Below are positions 1 through 6,957 of a DNA stretch of 13,666 nucleotides, in pieces. This DNA is from an uncultured Clostridia bacterium (lineage in GTDB: Bacteria; Bacillota; Clostridia; UBA1381): the NCBI GenBank assembly GCA_910585795.1, contig CAJUFV010000096.1, forward strand, positions 1 to 13,666. The letters are read 5' to 3'. The notes under the pieces were generated by a model, which was not told the DNA's origin, ran no database searches, and saw only the letters and a list, made by a program, of their open reading frames with translations. Made by a program: the position numbers and the translations under genes. Positions within the stretch are counted from its first letter, which is position 1, and each line of letters begins with the position of its first letter.

Positions 1-1298
1 AACTCAACATCTCCGCTGTTAAAATCAACTTTCAGTTCTCCCTTTTCATTATCATTATACAAGCCGTAAATCATATTTTGTGATTGGATAATACGTTCTA
101 CAATCATAATATCATATTTATATACAAATACAACATCATATTTACCGTCATTATCATTATCAACTAATGTGATGTAGTCACAATTCTCAAAATCCGCGCT
201 ATCTATATCTTTAGGAGAAAAACGGTCAAAAATTTCTATTGCCTCTGAATTCAGTGTTAATTTTTTCTTTTTTACATTTTTACCTTCATTATAAACTATT
301 GTGTTTTTTTTAAGGCTTTCAATATCTTCTCCTTCAATAGTTATCATTGAGTTTTTATTATGATAAGATATATACAGTAAAGTGCGGTCTCCGTTTTCTT
401 CTTCACGATAATATGCTTCTGTTTTGCATGCAAGATAGTCATATAAATCTTTACGGTCGCTCACCAGCGTATAATTCCCTATTCTTATACCATCTTCAAT
501 TGTATTTCCATTCATTACAGAACAATCAGATACAGCCTCTACAACGCCTGTTATTTTAAAGCTGCTTTTATAGTATTCAAGCGCATTTATATACCTATAA
601 TCATTATTTCCATAAAATACACGCGCGTCAGCCTCAAGTGTGTCTTCAATTAATAAGGCAGCTTCCGCTCTCGTCATTTCTGATGAAAGATTATCTGACA
701 AATGACTAATTAAATTATAGTCGATGATAACACGAATATAATCGCTGTCCGTTCCGCCGTACATTTGAGCCAAATCCCTGTATCCCAACACATTGACAAT
801 AATTCGTGCCGCTTTATTATATGTAATGTTCTCATCAGTTTTTATATTAAAATCAATATAATTCAGACTGCGAAGAGTATCATATGACTTTTTCCACATT
901 ATTTCCCTGTCCGCATTATCGTCATAGAATGAATCCATATTTATATACCGGCATACGGATAGAAAAAAATCTCCCGCTTTAATATTCTCCAGATATGTGC
1001 CGCTATCAATAGAAACCCACATATCACAGGCAGTAAGCTTTTTAACGATTTCATTGTACTCATTTCTGCCTCGGATATATTCATCGTAATCAATATCTTC
1101 AGTATATACATCATCTGGATTATCCAAATCATGCATAGGATGAGAATCATTAATCAAAACATTCTGTTCCTCATCGCTCAGACCATTATCATTGTCCCTG
1201 TTACCGTCATCATCAAAATTCTCAGCCGCCAGCGCCGATGATATAAAAAGCATAACAATAGAAAGCATAATCGCAATTATTTTCTTTAAATTCTTCAT
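1..1298 (-). CDS. Partial exported protein, paralogue of the C-terminal half of the upstream SLH protein (3' end outside window)
   Basis: I read this frame by hand: it is open for 432 codons from ATG at 1298 to the left edge with no stop, so the C-terminus is missing. AAAGGAG at 1310-1316 fits this start, with 11 bases between. Residues 1-24 form a Sec signal peptide (MKNLKKIIAIML, then SSALA before the likely cut). Residues about 26-80 are very rich in Asp, Glu and Asn. Residues about 85-230 look like degenerate SLH repeats (for example NKAARIIVNVLGYRD and MTRAEAALLIEDTLEA). After them comes a beta-rich region with GIRIG and a D-rich loop, LVDNDNDGKYDVV, near residue 377. The order and motifs match residues about 1000-1340 of the preceding gene. 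Its stop lies 16 bases upstream of this start, so the two are probably co-translated. The biochemical function is unknown; a cell-surface role is inferred. Confidence 0.85.
   Translation of the reverse strand, partial: MKNLKKIIAIMLSIVMLFISSALAAENFDDDGNRDNDNGLSDEEQNVLINDSHPMHDLDNPDDVYTEDIDYDEYIRGRNEYNEIVKKLTACDMWVSIDSGTYLENIKAGDFFLSVCRYINMDSFYDDNADREIMWKKSYDTLRSLNYIDFNIKTDENITYNKAARIIVNVLGYRDLAQMYGGTDSDYIRVIIDYNLISHLSDNLSSEMTRAEAALLIEDTLEADARVFYGNNDYRYINALEYYKSSFKITGVVEAVSDCSVMNGNTIEDGIRIGNYTLVSDRKDLYDYLACKTEAYYREEENGDRTLLYISYHNKNSMITIEGEDIESLKKNTIVYNEGKNVKKKKLTLNSEAIEIFDRFSPKDIDSADFENCDYITLVDNDNDGKYDVVFVYKYDIMIVERIIQSQNMIYGLYNDNEKGELKVDFNSGDVE
24..1076 (-). repeat. Paralogous module, copy B (shared with 2920-3942)
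   Basis: This is the second copy of the degenerate-SLH plus beta module, in the partial gene at the left edge. It is colinear with the copy in the 1874-aa protein: SLH-like helical repeats, a GIRIG motif, then a beta region carrying the D-x-D-x-D-G loop. Here the module follows directly after a signal peptide and an acidic linker, without the canonical SLH triplet. The boundaries are approximate, and the module may continue past the window edge. Confidence 0.65.
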
Positions 1299-1309
1299 AT
1301 CACTTTCAA

Positions 1310-1316
1310 CTCCTTT
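1310..1316 (-). promoter_or_regulatory. Shine-Dalgarno overlapping the upstream stop codon
   Basis: On the minus strand the TAA stop of the 1874-aa gene (1317-1315) is part of TAAAGGAG, so the ribosome binding site of the partial gene overlaps it. The distance to ATG at 1298 is 11 bases. This arrangement favours translational coupling and supports the chosen start of the partial gene. Confidence 0.8.
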
Positions 1317-4300
1317 ATCTTATTACTATCGCCGCAATCGACGGTACATCATTATGCCTTGATATAATAATTCTTGAAGCTTTTGCCTCTCCAGCACATT
1401 CCGCCGATACTATATCGTCAAGATTTCCAATACGAACTCCATCAATACCATCCTCAAGAACATATACCCTCTTATTTGTGAGGTTAAAATATCTTTCATT
1501 TTTAGTGTTATTACTGCCGTTTGTTCCCGGATATATTTGTATAATCATAGATGAACCGGATATTGATTTTACAATGCCAAATTCGGTTGAATACTGAACA
1601 CCCGTGAACCAATACGGATTTTTCCCCTGCCATATACGTCCCGAAACAACATCTTCATCTGGATTTTCCGCCATGCCGTTAAATTTAATCATCGTTTTTG
1701 AAGAACCGATATATGATTTAGCGTCATTATACTCATTGCCTCGAATAATCACATCAGAATTATCCTCATTATCAAAATCAAACACCTTATGATAATCTGT
1801 AATTTCTTCCTTTGCATTTGTTGCAATTCTTATCAAATCACCCTTATCAATCGTCGATGTTACCGGCAAGCCGTCTGCTCCATTATACTGTCTTTCAAGA
1901 CCAACGCCCTCTGCTGTAATAAATTCCTGCTCGGAACCGTTATAAAGCAATGTAAGATCATAACGTATATCGTCATCTATTGCGATTGTCGAAATTTCTT
2001 TTACGGCAGCAACCGCAGAACTATAGGTAAGCTGCTTGCCACCACCGTTATCACTTTTTATAACCGCAAATCCGGCCACCATATCCTTAGATAAATTATA
2101 TAATTCCACCTTATTAAAAGTTTCAGACTTCATATCCTTAAACTGTCTTATTCCATAATGAGAAGGCTCTGACATGAACGCCTCACTTTCGGGAACACTC
2201 ATTATTATTGTGTTTTCAGACAGTCTCGCATATCCCGGGAAATTTCTGTACAGCGCGTTATAATAACTGTCGTTAAGATCCGCCGTTCGTGTGAATATGC
2301 TTGACGTTGTATAAAGTTCATCTGAGTCAATATATTGTGCCGTTTTTACCGACTGAATTTCTCCGTTGCTGTTTAGCTTATAGCGAATAAGCTGATTTAC
2401 AGAATTATTATCTATATTTGTATTCTTAAACAAAGTTTCAATATTGTCATTTTCTTTTATTTTAGTATTGTTGATTGTCGCCCTCTTTGCGAGATTAATA
2501 TCTTCCAAGTCACCTAATGTAGTATAAAGTCTCAGAAACGGTCTGCTCCCGGGTTCCTCTGATATCGCCTTCACAAGATATGCAAAACTGTCTGATACAG
2601 CATTAATATCTGCTTCTAAATATGCAATTCTTCCGTGGCGGTCAAGAAGTACGCTTATGCTGTTCCCCGGCGTAAAAAGACCTTTTGTATTATTTTGCGT
2701 AGCAAGAATATCTGTCAATTCAAATTTTACATTGTCAATATTAACAATCATTTTCTTGCTTTGACTGCTTACGCTTGTAACAATTCCGTCTACTTCTTCT
2801 CCGGCGATATAAATTATAATGTTTTCCTTTTGCTTATCCTCTATTACTGAAAGAACATCATAAGCTTTTATGCTTCCTGGCACAGTAATCTTTTCGTCAA
2901 TGTCATATACAATGACAGATTCCCTGTCAGCAAGCTTAACTGGTGTCTGATCGTAATAATCATATAATGTAGTTTCATACGGGGTAATCTGGCTTATACA
3001 GTATATCGCTTCATTAATTACATTAACCGTATCGTAAACCCCATCGTTATTATTATCAATAAGAATAATTTCCTCGATATCATTAACATCATCCGCAGCA
3101 TATTCTGTGACATAATTATAATTGTAAAGGCGGTTAATAGATTTAGAAAGTGTTTCTTTTTTCTCAGAAAGCGATGCTTCATCCTTATAATATTTCAATA
3201 GAGCTCCATCAAAATTAGAAATCATACTACCTTTAAGCGTAAATACTTTATTTGCCTTATGCGGTTCAATAAATTGAAGCCTTTCATCCTTCTCGGTATA
3301 AAAAGCAAATACTCTGTATCCCAGATATTTAAATGCCTCCTGCATACCGCAATCAAAAATGCGCGCACCTATTCTTACACCGTTATCAGAAACGGAACCG
3401 CCTCCGTTGATAGTCCTTGTTCCGACCGCGTAAACTATATCATCCATGACCAGTATCTTATGAAAATAATAAAGCGCAGTCATATCTGTAATTTTATACT
3501 GCCCATCTTCGCCATTCAAGTTGCTTGTTACCACATACGCTCTTGAAGCAGAGTCAAAAATCTCCATCAAATCGATAAAACTAAGTACGTCATCCAACTC
3601 CTTATCTGATAAAGAAATTATATCATACTCTCTTGCCGTGCTTAGATATGAGTCTGGGGTCCTACCCTTTTGCACCGCATAAAAATCATAACCCATAATA
3701 CGGCACATAACAACAGCCGCTTCAGCAAGCGTTATAGGCGCGCTGTCTGTAAAATCACTATTTTTATCAATATATCCGTTGCTATAAAGAAATTGAATTT
3801 CATCACCAATACTGCCGGCATTTACAAAGCCGGTTATATATTTTGCAAATTGTCCCTTTGTAACAGTGTCACTCTCACCCTGAGGCTGCTTAATTATATT
3901 CAGCGCGTTAAACTTTCTTGCAAGGAGCTTATATCGATCGCTGCCATTAAGCTCGGCGTCGGATATATTTCGCGATTTCATATACAAATACACAGAATGA
4001 AGCATTTGCGCGCTCTGTGCTCTTGTAGCGTTATCCTTTGGTCTGAAACTGCCGTCAGTCATACCGCTTATAAGTTCTAAATTTTTCAGCGCATAGACAC
4101 TTTCTTTGGCGTAATCAGAAATAATTTTATCATCTGTAAATACAATTTGGGCCACACTGTTAAGCTCGCATCCCTCTTTTTCAAGATATCTTGCAATCAA
4201 CACAGCCATATCCTGACGTGTGATTTTTTCACCGACACCAAATAATCCTCTGTCAATTCCGCTTACAATACCCATATCTGCAGCTGTATTTACATACGGA

Positions 4301-6939
4301 GCGTACCAGTCATTCATATCAACATCAGAAAAACTACCTTTTATATCTTCAGGTTCTTTTCCAAATGAACTGAGAAGCATTTTTACAAACTCTTCACGTG
4401 TGACGGTATCATCTATTCCAAAACTACCATCATCACGCCCATGAATAATTCCCAGTTTCTTTAAGCTGTTTATTGAAGAATATGCCCAATGATCATCACT
4501 TACATCTGTAAATGTTAAATCTGCCTTTGGCGCTTCAAGCGGCGGCTCTACATTTTGACCTGTCACACCGGATACAAATGAAGTATTACTGCCGTTGCTT
4601 CCATTTCCGGATACAGAACCTATTCCGTTTGTTTTTCCTGTATCATGCCTGATCGTTCTCTTGTAATCAGACAGTAATGTATTAAGTGTGGATAATGATT
4701 TTACACCTTTTTGTGCCACATATTTGTAAAATTCTGCCCGCTCATTATTCTGTAAATTTGACAATTCACCGTAATCCAAATACTTTGAGAGTATGCCGCT
4801 GTTTTCGGAAATTAGTTCCTCAATCTCACCATATCCATTTATACTGTTAAACGCGATAAGCATACAGTTTTCATTAAACGCTTCTCTTACAGATACTATT
4901 GAGCTGTAATCAGATATACTCATTTGCGCAAACACTTTATCAAGTATAACATCAGTTGTTATATACTTTTTAAAATATGAGCTATTGCCGTCAAATCCGG
5001 CAATGTCATTATATATAGAATATATCTCCTTTAGTGTTTCCGCTGAATTAATCTTATTTATAAGTTTCACTATCAGCTCTGAACCGATATTTGTTCTTAT
5101 GTCATTTATACCGGATATATTTTTATCAGCTGCCTTCACGGAATCCGCAATTTCCGATAAATCCAGCTTTTCCGGCAGATACTTATTAAGATTTAATGTC
5201 ATTTTATACTTTTCAAAATACTTAAAATTATCAGTATCATCAGCGTCAAGATTAACAAAATCTCTTATACACGCATCTATTTCAGTCTGCGGAGCATTAT
5301 AAAGCTCTCTTAATATTGTATTTCCGTATGAAAGAACAGCATATAGCTTGCCATATGATCTGTCCGCAGTAAATATTGATTTATTTAAAATACCGTTTTC
5401 GGTATCAATAGTATATGCTCCAATATAACCGCTGTCATTTTTAAGAATTACAAATACAGTTCCGTCATTTGTAACTGTTCCGTTTATATTGACTGTTTCT
5501 CCTCCATCTGTAAATGTTATATGGTCATCTGAAATCTTTCCCGAAGGCTCCGTATAAGACATCAGTCCGCTGCCGATTTTCACAGGCGCGCATAACAGTT
5601 TATAATCATTTTCATTATTAAAAATATATATTTCAATATCATCTCCAACGGAGCTTCCTATACTAAAATCAAATATAGCTGTTCCGCCCGCTTCAATATT
5701 CCGCTGAGGCGCAAAAGAAGTCCCCGTACACTCTCCGCTGCTGTTTTTCACTACCGCTAACGCACATGCCTGCACGGAAGCGCCGGAAGACTCATTATTG
5801 ACAGGTACTTTTATATTGCCGCCTTCGGATATAATGCCGCTTATATCAGGCTGTATCCCATTAAGAGCGGTAAAATTAACATCATAAATTTTCTTTGCTT
5901 TTCGGCTTCCGGAAGTGACAATAATTCTGCCTTTTCCGGGAACAGACGCAGGAGCTTCTATCTCGTATGACGCTCCGGTAAGCTCCTGCTGCTTGTTAGT
6001 CTTTGGCACAGAAGGCGCTTCAACCTCTACCGTAACATTCTTTCTGATATCATCCGCTGTATACGAGGCGGATACAGGTATATCATTTGACGAAGCATTT
6101 TTATCAAAATCCTTAACAACCGCTCCTTTTACCAATACTGATAAAATATTCGCATTTTCAAAATATGCTTCTTCACCCGTTGACGGAGGTGTTATTGCCT
6201 TTATTTCATCAGTCGAACGATCAAAAAGCATTTCATCAATTATAAAAGGTTCCTCCCATGGATTTTCAAGCGTGTCTTCCGTTGGAGCAGCTCCGAAATA
6301 TGTATTATACGGGAATATAATTGTAAGCTGTGATAACGATTTATATGTATCCGACTGAATACCTTTATCCATCGTCACTGCTCCCGCTGCTGTAAAAGCC
6401 GAAACCGGAATTGTAATATATTCCCATTCTCCCCTGTTAGGAAGCTGAAATTGCTTCTTATAACCCACATTTCCCGATGCCGTCGCAAACTCAAAATTCA
6501 TCTCTATAGTGCGGTTTGCCGCTGCGCCTTTACCACTGTGATCTACAGTTACCGGCGTATGCACCCACATTGAAATATTCTGAGTATCACGCATAAGATC
6601 AAGCATAGAAATACTTTCATTTGCCAATTTTATATTCTCATCTTTAAACTGCATAACAAAACCATTATATCGCTTTGCGGGATCTGAAATATAATGTCCG
6701 GGATAGGTTATCTGCAGAGCATTGCCATACATGCCTGCCACATAGCTTTTCTTTGTGCTTATTGTTCCTCCATTATAGCCATATACCATACGAAATTCAG
6801 ATTCACCTTCCATAGACAACTTGTAATTATATTTAATCTGTGAATTTGTATCCTCAGCGGCCATAACAACGCCTAAACTGCTTATACTGCTAAAAGCAAT
6901 AGCAACAGTGCATATCAGTGAACAGATTTTTTTTAACAT
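1315..6939 (-). CDS. Very large SLH-anchored, CBM-containing surface protein (1874 aa)
   Basis: Exported multidomain surface protein. The signal peptide is residues 1-27 (ends GVVMA, then AED). Residues about 33-245 are a carbohydrate-binding-like beta domain of the type seen in the two neighbouring secreted proteins (GEWEYITIPVSAF, later FIIDEMLF). Residues about 255-545 are further beta/Ig-like domains, one with the ending IEIYIFNN...LLCAPVKI. Residues about 545-765 are mostly helical, followed by a Gly/Ser/Asn linker. Three canonical SLH repeats span about 809-990. Beyond them lie degenerate SLH-like repeats (to about 1150) and about 720 residues of beta-rich sequence with an LIDNNNDGVYD loop near 1292. 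SLH triplets normally bind pyruvylated secondary cell-wall polymer; here the triplet is internal, unlike the usual terminal position. No catalytic motif was recognised. ATG at 6939 is preferred over GTG at 6951 because the GTG lies inside the Shine-Dalgarno sequence. The upstream GH5 stop is 18 bases away. Confidence 0.9.
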   Translation of the reverse strand: MLKKICSLICTVAIAFSSISSLGVVMAAEDTNSQIKYNYKLSMEGESEFRMVYGYNGGTISTKKSYVAGMYGNALQITYPGHYISDPAKRYNGFVMQFKDENIKLANESISMLDLMRDTQNISMWVHTPVTVDHSGKGAAANRTIEMNFEFATASGNVGYKKQFQLPNRGEWEYITIPVSAFTAAGAVTMDKGIQSDTYKSLSQLTIIFPYNTYFGAAPTEDTLENPWEEPFIIDEMLFDRSTDEIKAITPPSTGEEAYFENANILSVLVKGAVVKDFDKNASSNDIPVSASYTADDIRKNVTVEVEAPSVPKTNKQQELTGASYEIEAPASVPGKGRIIVTSGSRKAKKIYDVNFTALNGIQPDISGIISEGGNIKVPVNNESSGASVQACALAVVKNSSGECTGTSFAPQRNIEAGGTAIFDFSIGSSVGDDIEIYIFNNENDYKLLCAPVKIGSGLMSYTEPSGKISDDHITFTDGGETVNINGTVTNDGTVFVILKNDSGYIGAYTIDTENGILNKSIFTADRSYGKLYAVLSYGNTILRELYNAPQTEIDACIRDFVNLDADDTDNFKYFEKYKMTLNLNKYLPEKLDLSEIADSVKAADKNISGINDIRTNIGSELIVKLINKINSAETLKEIYSIYNDIAGFDGNSSYFKKYITTDVILDKVFAQMSISDYSSIVSVREAFNENCMLIAFNSINGYGEIEELISENSGILSKYLDYGELSNLQNNERAEFYKYVAQKGVKSLSTLNTLLSDYKRTIRHDTGKTNGIGSVSGNGSNGSNTSFVSGVTGQNVEPPLEAPKADLTFTDVSDDHWAYSSINSLKKLGIIHGRDDGSFGIDDTVTREEFVKMLLSSFGKEPEDIKGSFSDVDMNDWYAPYVNTAADMGIVSGIDRGLFGVGEKITRQDMAVLIARYLEKEGCELNSVAQIVFTDDKIISDYAKESVYALKNLELISGMTDGSFRPKDNATRAQSAQMLHSVYLYMKSRNISDAELNGSDRYKLLARKFNALNIIKQPQGESDTVTKGQFAKYITGFVNAGSIGDEIQFLYSNGYIDKNSDFTDSAPITLAEAAVVMCRIMGYDFYAVQKGRTPDSYLSTAREYDIISLSDKELDDVLSFIDLMEIFDSASRAYVVTSNLNGEDGQYKITDMTALYYFHKILVMDDIVYAVGTRTINGGGSVSDNGVRIGARIFDCGMQEAFKYLGYRVFAFYTEKDERLQFIEPHKANKVFTLKGSMISNFDGALLKYYKDEASLSEKKETLSKSINRLYNYNYVTEYAADDVNDIEEIILIDNNNDGVYDTVNVINEAIYCISQITPYETTLYDYYDQTPVKLADRESVIVYDIDEKITVPGSIKAYDVLSVIEDKQKENIIIYIAGEEVDGIVTSVSSQSKKMIVNIDNVKFELTDILATQNNTKGLFTPGNSISVLLDRHGRIAYLEADINAVSDSFAYLVKAISEEPGSRPFLRLYTTLGDLEDINLAKRATINNTKIKENDNIETLFKNTNIDNNSVNQLIRYKLNSNGEIQSVKTAQYIDSDELYTTSSIFTRTADLNDSYYNALYRNFPGYARLSENTIIMSVPESEAFMSEPSHYGIRQFKDMKSETFNKVELYNLSKDMVAGFAVIKSDNGGGKQLTYSSAVAAVKEISTIAIDDDIRYDLTLLYNGSEQEFITAEGVGLERQYNGADGLPVTSTIDKGDLIRIATNAKEEITDYHKVFDFDNEDNSDVIIRGNEYNDAKSYIGSSKTMIKFNGMAENPDEDVVSGRIWQGKNPYWFTGVQYSTEFGIVKSISGSSMIIQIYPGTNGSNNTKNERYFNLTNKRVYVLEDGIDGVRIGNLDDIVSAECAGEAKASRIIISRHNDVPSIAAIVIR
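2920..3942 (-). repeat. Paralogous module, copy A (shared with the partial gene at 24-1076)
   Basis: Residues about 1000-1340 of the 1874-aa protein line up in order with residues about 75-425 of the partial gene. Matching landmarks are SNGYIDKNSDF with RSLNYIDFNI, AAVVMCRIMGYDFYAVQKG with ARIIVNVLGYRDLAQMYGG, REYDIISLS with IDYNLISHLS, NGVRIGARI with DGIRIGNYT, and LIDNNNDGVYDTV with LVDNDNDGKYDVV. Similarity is remote (protein level only), so this is an old duplication rather than a recent one. The alignment was done by eye. Confidence 0.7.
3970..4515 (-). other. SLH domain triplet inside the 1874-aa protein
   Basis: Three consecutive SLH repeats, at residues about 809-866, 869-930 and 933-990. 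Each begins with an F-[ST]-D-type start (FTDVSDDHWAYSSI, FSDVDMNDWYAPYV, VFTDDKIISDYAKESV). Each has the G-x-x-x-G-x-x-x-x-F core (GIIHGRDDGSFG, GIVSGIDRGLFG, LISGMTDGSFRP) and the TR motif (VTREEFVKML, ITRQDMAVLI, ATRAQSAQML). SLH triplets are known to anchor proteins non-covalently to pyruvylated cell-wall polysaccharide in Gram-positive bacteria. This gives the whole locus a surface location. Confidence 0.93.
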
Positions 6940-6947
6940 CGTTCTTC

Positions 6948-6955
6948 CCACCTTT
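6948..6955 (-). promoter_or_regulatory. Shine-Dalgarno that decides the start of the 1874-aa gene
   Basis: AAAGGTGG on the minus strand lies 8 bases before ATG at 6939. The alternative GTG at 6951 sits inside this element and has no ribosome binding site of its own. It would also put four extra residues (MGRT) ahead of the MLKK signal-peptide n-region. The ATG start is therefore preferred. Confidence 0.75.
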
Positions 6956-6957
6956 GT

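Noticed and set aside
347..559. Plus-strand open frame of 70 codons
   Set aside because: It lies antisense to the long open frame of the partial surface protein, has no convincing ribosome binding site, and its composition looks like a reverse-frame shadow.
941..1150. Minus-strand open frame of 69 codons
   Set aside because: It overlaps the partial gene in another frame, and the other frame carries a signal peptide, a ribosome binding site and homology to its neighbour.
3020..3065. Dockerin or EF-hand reading of the DNNNDG loop
   Set aside because: Only one loop occurs per protein and beta-like sequence follows, whereas dockerins have two loop-helix repeats at a protein end.
3670..4080. Plus-strand open frame of 136 codons
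   Set aside because: It is antisense to the SLH3 and degenerate SLH region, whose motifs clearly identify the minus strand as coding.
5915..6358. Plus-strand open frame of 147 codons, the longest antisense frame
   Set aside because: It is fully inside the N-terminal beta domains of the SLH protein, which are supported by homology. Its Ser-rich product has no recognisable domain.
6940..6951. GTG start giving four extra residues on the SLH protein
   Set aside because: The GTG is part of the Shine-Dalgarno sequence that serves the ATG at 6939.
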